This document shows, one piece after another, positions 1 to 12,000 of a DNA stretch of 64,000 nt (the first letter of the stretch is position 1; each line of letters begins with the position of its first letter). This DNA comes from Erythroxylum novogranatense (Eukaryota > Streptophyta > Magnoliopsida > Malpighiales > Erythroxylaceae). The stretch lies in contig CM057230.1 in NCBI GenBank assembly GCA_029891385.1, positions 14,025,372 through 14,089,371 of the forward strand, written 5' to 3'. The notes under the pieces are model-generated. The model was not told the DNA's origin. It ran no database searches and saw only the letters and a list, made by a program, of their open reading frames with translations. The translations under genes and the position numbers were made by a program.

Positions 1-218
1 AAACGCCTTTTGAAAAGAGCTCTGATCCGCACGAAAGGTGTAACAATCTGGGAACTGTCTCGAAGAGAGGCTCGGTGAAATAGACATGTCTGTGAAGATG
101 TGGACTACCTGCACCTAGACACAAAGACCCTGTGAAGCTTCATTGTTCCTTGGGATTGGCTTTGGGTCTTTTCTGCGCAACTTAGGTGGAAGACGAAGAA
201 AGCCCTCTTCCAGGATAT
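1..218 (+). pseudogene. Plastid 23S rRNA fragment in nuclear DNA (NUPT)
   Basis: The stretch matches the late part of chloroplast rrn23 that I recognise: the GATCCGCACGAAAGG region, the GAGGCTCGGTGAAATAGACA region and the GACTACCTGCACCT region follow in the right order and spacing. Many differences from the plastid sequence are C to T or G to A, as expected for methylated, decaying organelle DNA in a nucleus. Similarity stops at about 218, where TA-repeat DNA begins. It runs off the left window edge, so its full length is unknown. It is not a functional rRNA gene here. Confidence 0.85.
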
Positions 219-554
219 ATATATATATGCACAGCTATTACTTATTAGTATATAATAATTAATAAAAATTAACAACTAACAATGTAGGATCATGACTAAT
301 ATATATTAAATATTAATATTAACTACTTAATCTATTATTTATATTTTAATATATCAATTGATTAATTATATATTAATTTTTAATTAAAACTGAATAAATT
401 TAACAGTCAATGATAAATAGTTAATTTGTAAATAAAGTTTCATTTAATAAATCAATGAATTTATTATATTTTAATGATTATCAATTATATCAAAATTAAT
501 TAATTAACTATGCTTTAAATCGTTAAATTAAGAAATCAAAAATATATTTGTCAC
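219..554. other. AT-rich spacer
   Basis: Very AT-rich sequence between the plastid insert and the first tandem duplication. It contains a short (TA)n run near 220 and many ATTAATTA-type words. A segment near 400-480 resembles 4,440-4,530. I see no coding potential. Confidence 0.6.
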
Positions 555-754
555 AGTGACACTAATAAGTAATCAATCTATTAATTATAATTTAATTAGT
601 AAATAAATTATATATCAATTATATTTAATAAAATTTTATTTATCTAGTAATTATTAATCATTAACAGTATTTTTATTAATTTTAGATTAATTTGATATTA
701 AATCAATCATAGATTTTAATTTATATTGGCATGACTTGAGGTGTAAATGGAAGT

Positions 755-838
755 AAAAATTAAGAGAAAATAGTAAAGAAATAAGTTAGAAATCATAAAA
801 ATTAAGAGAAAATAGTAAAGAAATAAGTTAGAAATCAT
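755..838 (+). repeat. Perfect 42-bp tandem duplication
   Basis: Units 755-796 and 797-838 are identical, each starting AAAAATTAAGAGAAAATAG and ending AGAAATCAT. The second large-unit copy (around 2,225-2,270) has this sequence only once and in diverged form, so the small duplication is younger than the 1.46-kb one. Confidence 0.9.
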
Positions 839-2350
839 AGATTAAACAAAGAGAACACGATCGTGAGAGAGTAACTATGAGAGGATTTGCTTTAATATCA
901 ATGGGCTTGATAAAGTTAAATCTCTTTATTAGTTTTATTTTGTCATTATTAATTTTAAATTATGACATTTTTTATTAAATGATATCATTACATAACCGTA
1001 AATTATGTAATTACTAATTATTTTAATTATTATTATTAATTATATATTAGTCACAATCGTGCATGTCATTATTATTTATTAAATATTATAAATTAAAAAG
1101 CAAATAAACATAAAGTAAAGAAAATGGTTTGCTTTGATATCTGATGTCAACGAATTTTGAATATTAGTTTATCATAATTAATTGACTAATTGATTATAAT
1201 ATATTTGATACATATAAAAATATAATGAACTAATTTTAAAACTGAATTATGAAAATATAATTTATTTATAAATTAATAATTCATCATTAACTATTAAGTT
1301 TATTTAGTTATAATCAATAATAATTAATATATAATTAAATAGTAAATGAATTAAAACATAATTAATTGATTTAGTAGTTGATGTTAATATTTAATCTATA
1401 TGTTAGTCATTATTAATTATTATATACCAATATTTAGTATATATATGTTAGTCATTAATTATTATATACCAATATTTAATATATATATGTATATATATAT
1501 ATATAGGTACTCAGTATATGTATATACCTTAAGTAGTGACGCTTGTGGCTTAATAGTCACTGGGGTGAGTTCCATGCACGGTTGTGACTTATTTTGCAAG
1601 TTACCGGGTAATTAACACGGTTGTAATTTTTAAAATTGTTTATTAAATAAATAAATAATTATTTAAAATATTATTAATTATTTGATTAATTATAACATAA
1701 TTAACTGATTGATTAATTATAATACATTTAACAAATTAAAAATATAATTAATTAATTTAAACATTATCAGTTAATTAACTAAGGATCCGATTCACTTCAA
1801 ATTTGGAAATTAATTAAGTAAAATATTATTAATTAGTTAATTAATTATTACGTAGTTAATTGATTATTAAAATAATTAATTATTAATTTTTGTGTTCATT
1901 GCCTAGTAACAACGAAAAGAAAATATTAGTAACTAGTTGATTAATTATAACATAATAAATTGATTATTTAATTATAATACTTAATTTACGTTTGTGAATT
2001 AACACTTAATTAACTTAATAGTAATAAGCAATCAATCTATTAATTATAATTTAATTACTAAATTAATTATACATAAACTATATTTCATTATATTTAATAA
2101 AGTTTTATGTATCTAGTAATTATTAATCATTAACTATAATTATTTTATGAATTTTAAATTAATCTGAAATTAAAATAGTCATAGATTTTGATTTGTATTG
2201 AAATGAATTGTGGTAAAATGGAAGTAAAAATGAAGACAAAATAATTAAGGCATAAGTTAGAAATTATAGATTAAGTAAAAGAGAGGAAGAAGTGATGAAA
2301 ATACTGTTTCGTAAAAATGTGGCGAAGAACCTCTGTCATTCAAAAGAGTT

Positions 2351-2515
2351 GCACAATCATGCAGAAGTACGATCGTAACAGAGTAACCCTTAGAGGATTT
2401 GCACGATAGTGCACAAGCACGATCGTGACATTGAGGAGATATCGGGAGAAGCACGATCGTGACAGCAAATAATCAGTTGAAATTGCATGATCATGCATAA
2501 GCACGATCGTGACAG
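2351..2515 (+). repeat. Cluster of CACGATCGTG palindromes
   Basis: The 10-bp palindrome CACGATCGTG occurs at 2,418, 2,452 and 2,502, with a variant TACGATCGTA at 2,368 and a single further copy at 856. Several are preceded by a second dyad: GCACAATCATGC at 2,351, GCACGATAGTGC at 2,401, and the 14-bp palindrome TGCATGATCATGCA at 2,484. Spacing between palindromes is 50, 34 and 50 bp, which gives an 84-bp higher-order period. Function is unknown; it could be a degenerate satellite or a set of protein-binding dyads. Confidence 0.8.
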
Positions 2516-3430
2516 GGAGTGGAGGGTGAACTCGTGGCACATTTTCTTCTCTCTTTACCAAATTTCATGGGAATCTGAATTCATTAGCAAAGTATTAATT
2601 ATTTTATTTTAACATAATTAATTGACTAATTGATTATAATATATTTGACACATATAAAAAAATATAATGAACTAATTTTAATCTAATTATTAAATTAACT
2701 AAATAATTAATTTTGATATAAGTAATAATAATTAGAATATAACAAATTAATTGAATAATGAAAATATAATTTATTTATAAATTAATAATTAATCATTAAC
2801 TGTTAAGTTTATTCAGTTATAATCAATAATAATTAATATATAATTAAATAGTAAATCTATTAAAATATAATTAATTGATTAAGTAGTCGATGTTAATATT
2901 TAATATATATGTTAGTCATTATTAATTATTATATAACAATATTTCGTATATATATAGGTACTCAGTATATATATATATACACCTTAAGTAGTGACGCTTG
3001 TGACTTAATAGTCACTGGCATGAGTCCCATGCACGGTTGTCGTGCTTGTTATTTTGTTTTGCTTGTTATCAGGGAATTAACATGAATGTAATTTTTTAAA
3101 TTGTTTATTAAATAAATAAATATTTAAAATATTATTAATTAGTTGAATTAAATGATTGATTAATTATAATGTATTTAACGCATTAAAAATATAATTAATT
3201 AATTTAAGCATGATCAGTTAATTAACTAAGGATCTGATTCACTTTAAATTTGGAAAATTAAGTAAAATAGTATTAATTAGTTAATTAATTATTACATAGT
3301 TAATTGATTATTAAAATAATTAATTATTAATTTTAGGTGTTCATTGCCTGGTAACAAGAAAATAAAATATTAGTGATTAGTTGATTAATCATAACCTAAT
3401 AAATTGATTATTTAATTACAATGAATCAGG

Positions 3431-3841
3431 AAGAAGATAATGAACATATTAATACCAAAGTTTAAGAGATGGAGAGGAGAGGGTTTGTTAAGTGCGTTAA
3501 ATGTTGAAGTTTCTAGACATGTATTTTAATTAAATTGACATAAATGGACATGATGCATTTTGATGGAAGAGTTATTAATTAGTAAGACCAAAAGAGATGA
3601 TATCATTTGAAATGTAGAAATTTATAAACATGTATCCTGATTAAATTGACATGATTGATATGATTTGATGGAAGAATTATTAATCTGTAGGAGGAAAGAG
3701 AAGAGAGCAATTCATCGAATATTAATTGAATTTTAAATAAAATTTAATTTAATTTAAATATAATTAATTTTAATTAAATAATAATTAGATAGAAATAATA
3801 TGTAATATCTATTATTAGTGCTCATTTATCAAACTTTACAA
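3431..3841. other. AT-rich spacer
   Basis: AT-rich spacer with a short internal similarity between the segments around 3,500-3,560 and 3,610-3,680 (both contain GTAG/TCTAGACATGTAT-like and AAATTGACAT words). No gene is visible. Confidence 0.4.
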
Positions 3842-4845
3842 TCAATTATCACATTTTGATAAATCAATTAATTAATTATATTTTAATCAACCGATAATAT
3901 TTTAATAACATGTAAATTTTTAATTTACTGAATAGTTATAATTAAATTAATTAAAGATATTTAACAATATGTAATTAAAAAGGAAAAATACGCACTAATA
4001 GTAACATAAGTAATAATAATGTGTAAATAATAAGCAATTAATTAATTAATAAGATTTCAATAAATCAATGATTTAATTATATATTGATTATTATGAATTA
4101 TATTTTAATTAATTTAATTTAAATAAGAAAAAAAATCTTTTCACTTTATTATAATTAAATAATCAATTAATTATTTTGTTATTAATCAGTAATATACTTA
4201 AGTCACGTCATCTATAATAATAAATTTTATTTTATTTTAAGTAATTAATCAATTAATTTATTCTATTTAATCAATCAATGAAGAAATTAATAATATTTTA
4301 ATAAAGCAAGACTTAATTAATTAATAATTTAATTTACAATGTTGTAAAATTCTAATTAATAATTTAATTAAAATATTATAAAATTATAGGCTTGACTGCC
4401 AACCTATATATACATAAATTAACTAATAAAAATTAATCATAATTAATTATAACTGAATAAGATAAGCAGTTAATGATTAATAACTAATTTATAAATAAAG
4501 CATAATTTAATAAATCAATTAATTTATTATATTTGAATTAACATCATGAATCAATGATCACATTTTCATAAATCAATTAAATAATTATATTTTAATTTAA
4601 CTAATAATATTTTCATTACATTAAGTTATATTTTAATTTACTAAATATTTATAATTAAATTAACTAAAGACATTTTAAGAAGATGTAATTTAAAAAGGAA
4701 AACAATATTTCAAATGCATTAATAATAACATAAGTAATAATTTCATGCAAAATAATAAATAAATAATTAATTAATTAATAAGATTTCAAAAAATTAATTA
4801 TTTAATTATATATTGATTATTATGAATTATATATTGATTAATTTT
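3842..4845 (+). repeat. Diverged tandem pair, period ~710 bp
   Basis: Segments 3,842-4,125 and 4,551-4,845 are colinear: both run from ATCACATTTTGATAAATCAA-like sequence through AAAAAGGAAAA, TAACATAAGTAATAAT and ATTAATTAATAAGATTTCAA to TTATATATTGATTATTATGA. It is a second, independent duplication inside the same AT-rich block. No coding potential is seen. Confidence 0.7.
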
Positions 4846-5833
4846 ATTTAATTAAGGAATTAAAAATTATATTTTTCACAGCGTGACAATTAAGTCACAC
4901 TTGTGGCTCCTATAATAATACATTTTATTTTATTTTAATTAAATAATCAATTAATTATTTTGTCACTAATTATAATATTTAAGAAGAATGGAAAACATAA
5001 GCACTAATTCTATTTAATTAAAGAATGAATAGAATAATTATATTTTAATAAATTAAGACTTAATTAATTATTTAATATCCGTCTTCCATGCTGTTAGTAC
5101 TTACTATTATATACTTAATATACTTTTAAAATATAATTAATTGACTTATTAATTAATTTTAATATAATTAACACATCTATAAAATTTTATTAAATATTAA
5201 ATACTAATTATTATTAAGCTAAATAAATATAATTTAATTATATTTAAGTAAAAATACAAAAATATTTTTATTGTATTTAATTAAGAAATAAAACAATATA
5301 CCTGTGACTCCTACAATTAATTAACTTAATAGTAACATATATTGAATAATAATATTTAATTTTATTTTAATTAATCAGTCAATTAATTATATTATAATTA
5401 ATCAATTTGTTAATTATATTTAAATCAACAAACTAATTAAATAAAATTATTTTAGTTAATTACAATTTAATTATATTTAATTAAAAATAACAACAAAAAT
5501 ATGTTTTGTATATTATTTAATTAAGAAATTAATTAATTAACCATTGTAAATGTTTTGACAATCTTTTTAATTAATCAGTTAATTATTTTAATTAATCAAT
5601 TGTTATTATTATTATTAATGGTGTAAATGTGTTTACAATATTTTTAATTAATCAATTAATTATTAGCATGCATGGATGCATGGAGTAGTAAAGTGAATGT
5701 TGAGTCAAAAACAAAAATATTTTAATTTAGATCATAAAATGAAATTGAAATAAAATATTAATTTTAAAGGTTTGGATTAATGTAGCATATTATTAATTTT
5801 AATATATTAACAATTTTTACATTACTATTGAAA
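4846..5833. other. AT-rich spacer with GTCAC/GTGAC inverted motifs
   Basis: Extremely AT-rich. The only GC-richer islands are short inverted motifs around 4,875-4,912 (CACAGCGTGAC, then AAGTCACACTTGTGGC) and 5,300 (CCTGTGACTCC), like those at 551, 1,537, 2,993 and 6,170-6,260. No gene is visible. Confidence 0.5.
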
Positions 5834-6003
5834 ATATATACTAATTTTGCCTGCATAAAATTAAATTAATGTTATAAAATAACTTTCGTAATTTATACAA
5901 TTTTAGTGGTACTTAAACATATATACTAATTTTTGCCTGCATAAAATTAAATTAATGTTATAAAATAACTTTCGTAATTTATATAATTTTAACGGTACTT
6001 AAA
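5834..6003 (+). repeat. 85-bp tandem duplication
   Basis: Units start at 5,834 and 5,919 and share ATATATACTAATTTT, GCCTGCATAAAATTAAATTA and TAAAATAACTTTCGTAATTT with only a few differences. It is a recent short direct duplication in non-coding DNA. Confidence 0.9.
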
Positions 6004-6894
6004 AATAACCAATTTATTGATTGTTTGAATGCAGTTAAATCTAACATAGAGAATTCAACCTTAAAGGGTTTTGTGAGATTCCACCGTCCAAATGATCAGC
6101 AGTCTTCTTTTTTTTTTATTTGTTGATATTTCTTCTGTCATCTCTCATATTATATACTCATATTACTAGTTACGCCTGTGATTATTAATAATCACAAGCG
6201 TGACTCAATGCATATACAGTATATATATACAAGTCACAGCTATGACTTATTTAAGTCACAGCCGTGATAATGATATATATATAATAACATTATTATATAA
6301 CAATTTAAAGTGTCTAATAAAAAATAGGTTGCATGTCCTAGCTAAACTTATTGAGATATCTAGTAGCTGATTTAGATAATAAGTGAGCTACTATATTTAT
6401 AAGCCTTGAAATTCATTTAAACCTAAAGGATTGAAAAACATATGCTGTTAATTTGTATTTTTTTCCAGTATCACTCTCAACTCATTGATGCCGGTTCTTG
6501 ATCTATGAAACTTTTGCATCAATTAAAGACAATTTGTTTCCACCTCAACTGACATAAAGCTACATTGTATCAACCAAGTAGGAGAGTATTTTTACTTTCT
6601 ATACTTCACTATTATTTAATACAATCAATTTTTAATTTTTTAAAACATAAAAAAGACTATAATTTTAAAATTAAAACAAATTGACACGTTTTAATTATTA
6701 AATTCTCACACGCTAACATTATTATCACAATGTTTTTTTATTTATTACAAGAAAAGCAAAACACTTAAATCAACGCTCTAGGATAAACTGCTCCTTGCGT
6801 ATCGTTGCAGAGAAGCTCCTAGATTCCAAACGGAGGCTCCTGAAATATGTGAAGGCCTAGGCATAAAAAATCAATAAATTGAGCGAATCGTCAC
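6004..6894. other. Non-coding spacer
   Basis: Mixed AT-rich spacer. Around 6,165-6,270 it has four CACAAGCGTGAC / GTCACAGCTATGAC-like dyads in 100 bp. The remainder has no long ORF and no gene I recognise. Confidence 0.4.
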
Positions 6895-7070
6895 AATGTT
6901 AAATGCAGCCCCAAAGTAATGACAACCTGTGACTTCTGTGTATTATATTATAAAAATGTGAGTGGAGAAGATTTATAATGTTAAACCTACAGGAACAGCA
7001 CAGCTGCATCCCAAAAGTAACTGCAACATGTCACCACCGTGTATTATATTATAAAAAATGTGACTCGTGA
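6895..7070 (+). repeat. Approximate ~95-bp tandem duplication
   Basis: 6,895-6,963 and 6,977-7,070 share the sequence ATGTTAAA, a GCA(T/G)CCC(C/A)AAAGTAA block and the strong match GTGTATTATATTATAAAAA followed by TGTGA. The second unit has an insertion of about 20 bp near its start. Confidence 0.6.
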
Positions 7071-7186
7071 CTCTTCACATCTTTCTGCAATTATTGTTTG
7101 CCAATCCGTTAATGCTAGTGAATTACAATCACTTACTGCTGCTAAGTTGCCGTTCCACGCTTCCTTTTGGTCCAGAAAAGCATGGC

Positions 7187-7627
7187 TTGTTTGGGCTTAA
7201 AAAATGAAATAGATGAAGGAGTAGAATAATTTTTCCTCGTAATAGATAAAATAAGGAATAGAATAGATGAATATTAGTTTATTTGATTTAAGGAATATAA
7301 TAGAAAAAAAATTTCTATTTCAATATTTAATTTGAAAATATAAATTAAGAATAAGATAAATAAGTAACAAAAGATCAAAATGTCCTTATCATTATATTAT
7401 TATTATTAACTGTATTATTCTTATTATTATTAAATATTGTTATAAATTTTCTACTTATTATTAAATTATCATTTTTATTCTTAATTATATTATTAAACTC
7501 ATCATCATCATCATCATCATCATTATTATTATTATTAAATATTATTATAAATAATTATTATTATTAAATTATCTTTTTATTCTTAATTATATTATTAATA
7601 TCATCATCATCATCATCATCATCATCA

Positions 7628-7665
<38 letters not shown>

Positions 7666-8236
7666 ATAAATAATATTATTATTAATATTAATAATAATAT
7701 AATAATAATAATAATAATAAGTAGAAAATTTATAACAATAATAATAATAATAATAATGATGATGATGATGATGATAATGATGATATTATTAATATTATTA
7801 ATATTAATATTTTATTATTAATTTTATTATACGAAATTAATTATATATTATTATTATTATTGTTGTTGTTGTTAATATTAATAATATTAATATTAATATT
7901 ATTAATTATTGTTATTATTATTATAAAATTTGTACTTTATTATTATTATTATTATTATTATTAATTGTCATTATTATTATTATTAATTATTTTAAATTTT
8001 GTACTTATTATTATTCTTATTCTTATTCATTAGTATTATTATTATTTATTTATTTATTAATTATTTTATTATTAATTATTAATTATTATTATTATTATTA
8101 TTAATTATTATTATAAATTTTTAATTATTATTATTATTATTATTAAATTTATTATACTAAATTATTTATCTTATTATTATTATTTATTGTTATTATTATT
8201 AATTAATTATTTTAAATTTTGTACTTATTATTGTTC

Positions 8237-8268
<32 letters not shown>

Positions 8269-8386
8269 ATTATTAATTATTATTATAAATTTTGTACTTA
8301 TTATTATTATTATTGTTGTTGTTGTTATTATTATTATTAATTATTAATTATTATTATTATTATTAATTATTGTTATAAATTTTCTA

Positions 8387-8428
<42 letters not shown>

Positions 8429-8455
8429 TTTATTATACAAAATTAATTATCTTAT

Positions 8456-8502
<47 letters not shown>

Positions 8503-8711
8503 GTGAGAAGGATAAAGTTATCTTCAATTAGAATAGTTATTCTTGGAAAAGTTAAAATAGGTAAAAATGGATTTTATGTATTCTTCAAAATTTAAGAATA
8601 AATTTTCTTTATGCATAGCTATTCTAAGTTTAGTGTCTAACCAAACATAAGTTTAGTAATATGTGAGGAATAAATTAAGAATAGAATAGTTATTCCTTTA
8701 AACTTAACAGC
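7187..8711. repeat. TTA/ATC microsatellite block, probably inside a MITE
   Basis: From about 7,380 to 8,510 the sequence is a compound microsatellite of (TTA)n, (TAA)n, (ATC)n and (GTT)n. Punctuating it is a recurrent unit of the type AATTATTGTTATAAATTTTC followed by TACTTATTATT, which also punctuates the TTA block at 26,350-26,890. The left edge carries GCTTGTTTGGGCTTAA and the right side CTAACCAAACATAAG, so the block may sit in an inverted-repeat element. I could not define exact ends or a target duplication. Confidence 0.6.
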
Positions 8712-9077
8712 CCGTTAGTTGTTATCTCAGTAGGAGAGTTTTTTTTTTATTCTCTGCAGTTATTTAAAAAAAAAAAAAAAAGACATACGATACGAATAAG
8801 AGGAGAAACTTATTGGTCGCCAAGATAAAGATTCGAGCACGCTCGCCTACAGAGCAGACCACTCACTTGTCCACCAAGTATCTTTCCTAGTCAACCAAAT
8901 ATTCTGACCTCCCGTGACAAAGTTTGTATTTTTTTCATTTAGAACCAAGACTGCAGGTCTTCGTTTTCTTCTTCCGTCTCCTAAGCTGATATCATTTCGT
9001 TCTTGCTATTTCCTCCTCGGGATTTCATACAATTCTCCTCAGCTTCGATCTTTAGACACAACTGCAATAAGATAGTC
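8712..9077 (+). promoter_or_regulatory. CNL1 5' flank with W-box
   Basis: About 8,815-9,077 is homologous to the 5' flanks of CNL2 (about 41,850-42,154) and CNL3 (about 60,440-60,742), including CACCAAGTATCTTTCCTAGT-like sequence. AGTCAA at 8,889-8,894 is a W-box core (TTGACT on the minus strand) retained in all three copies (41,997-42,002 in CNL2). W-boxes bind WRKY factors, which commonly act on defence genes; that this one works is inference. An A15-type homopolymer lies near 8,765. Confidence 0.5.
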
Positions 9078-12000
9078 ATGGCTGCAGAAGCTGTCGTTGG
9101 AGCAGCTCTCGGTGCTTTTCTCAACGTTCTATTTGACAGAATGACTTCTGAAAGATTTGTGGACTTCATCAGACGTCACAAGCTCAGTGATCTGCAGAAG
9201 TTGAAGACTGCTATGAACTCCGTTCGACGTGTTCTCGATGATGCAGAGGAAAAGGAGATCAGAGAGCAAACTCTGAAAAAATGGCTTGACGACCTTAAAA
9301 ATGTTTTCTTTGAAGCTGATGATTTGTTGGACGAGATTGATTATGAAGCTACTCGGCTCGAACGCGAAGCTGAATCACGATCTGTCATTGATGAGGTTCG
9401 CAATTTTCCACGCCCTCGGAAGTCATTTAAAAAAGGGTTGAGGAAGATACTGGAGACCATACAAGATCTGGTGAATCAGAAGGATGTGCTTGGCCTGAGG
9501 GAGAACATAGGAGGTGGACAATCCACTCAAAGGATGCCCACTACGTCTGTTGTTGAAACGTCTAACATTTTTGGTAGGGTACGAGATCAGGAGGCAATAA
9601 TGGAAGTGCTTTCAGATGATGTCAATCGCAGCAACAAGTTGAGGATAATTTCCATCGTGGGCCTCGGTGGGATAGGTAAAACTACACTTGCGCAGCTTAT
9701 ATACAGAGATGAAGGAATCCAAAACCGATTTGATGTCAGGGGGTGGGTATGCGTTTCAGATGTGTTTGATGTTTCTAGAATAACAAGAGATATTGCGAAG
9801 GAAGTGGCTCAAATGGCTTGTGATGGTAAGACTCTAAACCAGATCCAGGTTAAGCTGAAGGAAGAATTGACAGGAAAAAGGTTCTTGCTTGTGTTAGACG
9901 ATGTTTGGAATGAAACTGTCAATTATTGGGACCAATTGTTAACGCCTTTGAAGTCTGGAGATCCTGGAAGCACGATTATCATGACCACACGTAACGATGT
10001 TGTAGCAACAACTGTGAGTTCTAGCTCAATATTTCGTTTACGTGAGTTGACTTCTACTGCAAGCTGGCAATTATTTTGCAAATATGCTTTTGATGATGAA
10101 AACCCTGATGATTATCCAGGTTTAAAAAAAATTGGTAAGAAGATTGTGAAAAAATGTGACGGCCTTCCTTTAGCTGTGAGAGTAATGGGAGGTGTCATGC
10201 GCTCTAAGAGACATGTCAAGGATTGGGAGAACGTTTTAAGAAATGATCTGTGGAAATTTTCTAAAGATGACGTTCTTCCAGTTCTAAGATTGAGCTACCG
10301 TTATCTTCCATCGCATCTAAAGCAATGCTTTGCCTATTGTTCAATATTTCCGAAGGATTATATGTTCAAGAAGGAGCAATTAATTCTTTTGTGGATGGCA
10401 GAAGGTTTTTTGATTGAACAAGAAGGAAACGAGACAATGGAAGAAGTGGGTGAAGAGTACTTTGAGGAGCTAGTATCAAGGTCTTTTTTCCAACATGTTA
10501 ATAATTCTTTTGTCATGCATGACTTGATCAATGACTTGGCTAGAGTTGTGGCTGGAGATTTTTGCTTCAGGTTTGAGAATCAAGATTTTTGCAGAACATT
10601 CGACAAGCTTCGTTATTTTTCGTATGTGGTAGTGAAAGAAGAATCATCATCTCGACAACTTTCTATCATCTTAAAATCTCACCTCTTGCGCACATTCTTA
10701 CCAGTTTATGATTCAGAATGGGAGCAACAAGGACAAATGCTGCAAAAGATGATTCCTGATTTATTTCTAAATCAGCAACGATTAAGAGTGCTATCTCTGT
10801 CCCGATGTCGGAATGTTGTTAAGTTGCCCAATTCAATCAGCCATCTGGAACATTTGAGATATCTAGATCTTTCTTCAACATCAATCAGAAGCTTACCTGA
10901 ATGCTTGTGTAGTTTCTACAATTTACAAACTTTGAAATTACGTTGGTGCATGAGCCTTGCTAAGTTGCCGGCTAAAATGGGAAGGATGATCAATATGCAC
11001 CATCTTGATATTGAAGGAACAAAATTACAAGAGATGCCTCCAAATATGGGCAAACTGATAAAGCTGCAAACCTTAACTGATTTCTTTGTGGGAAAGCAAA
11101 AGGGTTGTGGAGTTAAAGAATTGGGACGCCTTCAACATCTTAGAGGAAAGCTTAGAATTCATAATCTTCAAAATGTGGTGAACGCCAAAGACGCTTTGGA
11201 AGCCAAGATCAAGCGTAAGAAGAACCTTAAGGACTTGGGGTTATATTGGAAAGATGGTACTGATGGTCCACTTGACGAAGAGGCTGTACTTGATGGGTTG
11301 CAGCCTCACACAGAAATAGAAGGCATTTCAATCATTGGTTATGGAGGTACTAGCTTTCCAAATTGGTTAGTAGACTCTTCGTTTACCAAATTAGTCTCTT
11401 TGACGCTTAAGGGATGTAAATACAGTTCCTCCCTACCACCAGTTGGGCAGATGTCTTCTCTCAAGTATCTGAAAGTTAGAGGTTTTAATGAAGTGAGGGT
11501 AATTGATTCTGATTTCTATGGTACATGTATCTCAGCAGTGAAGCCATTTCAATCTCTTGAGATCATAAGCTTTGAAGATATGCTTCAGTGGCAAGAGTGG
11601 AGACCTTATGGAAGAGAAGGTGAGAGTGAAAGTGGAGCCTTTCCTTGTCTCAAAGAGCTAAGTGTAATAAATTGTCCGAACTTAGAAGGCGCTCTACCTA
11701 TTCATCTTCCCTCTTTGACAAAGCTTGTGATTAAGAATTCTCCGCAGCTTCAAAATTGTGTTCCAAATGCTCCCAGCCTTTCTTCACTACAATTAAGTAA
11801 TGGTCCTTATAATTGGCCCTGCTTCAGTAATTCCATTTGTCTCTCAATTAGTAACATCCAAGAATCTGTACTGGAAAAGATTGGGCAACTTAGCTCTTCT
11901 TTTGAAGAAATTACGATTGCCAAACATGAACCACTCCAGTGCTTTCCATTAGAGTTGTTCCCTAAGTTAAAGAGTCTGAGAATTGAAGAATGTCCACATT

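Larger units (their letters stand above)
555..3430 (+). repeat. Tandem duplication of a ~1.46-kb AT-rich unit
   Basis: Two diverged direct copies lie head to tail, roughly 555-2,015 and 2,016-3,430. Shared landmarks in the same order include the 561/2,020 segment (AATCAATCTATTAATTATAA), the 720/2,180 segment with TGGAAGTAAAAAT, the 1,190/2,620 segment (TTGACTAATTGATTATAAT), and the 1,530/2,985 segment containing TTAAGTAGTGACGCTTGTG followed by CATGCACGGTTGT. The copies differ by many substitutions and indels, so the event is old. No ORF of protein-like composition is present. It may be a satellite or part of an unknown AT-rich element. Confidence 0.75.

Noticed and set aside
1400..1615. Small open frames in the AT desert, including 1,400-1,615 and 2,257-2,561
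   Set aside because: Tyr/Ile-rich chance frames over tandem AT repeats and palindromes, not kept between the two 1.46-kb copies.
8800..8880. tRNA-like or SINE-like sequence with GATTCGAGC upstream of CNL1
   Set aside because: Box B match is poor, no clover-leaf can be drawn, and the stretch is just homologous CNL 5' flank.
9003..9077. CNL1 start at 9,003 instead of 9,078
   Set aside because: The extra 25 residues have no counterpart in CNL2/CNL3, whose flank carries different bases, while MAAEA at 9,078 is the family start.
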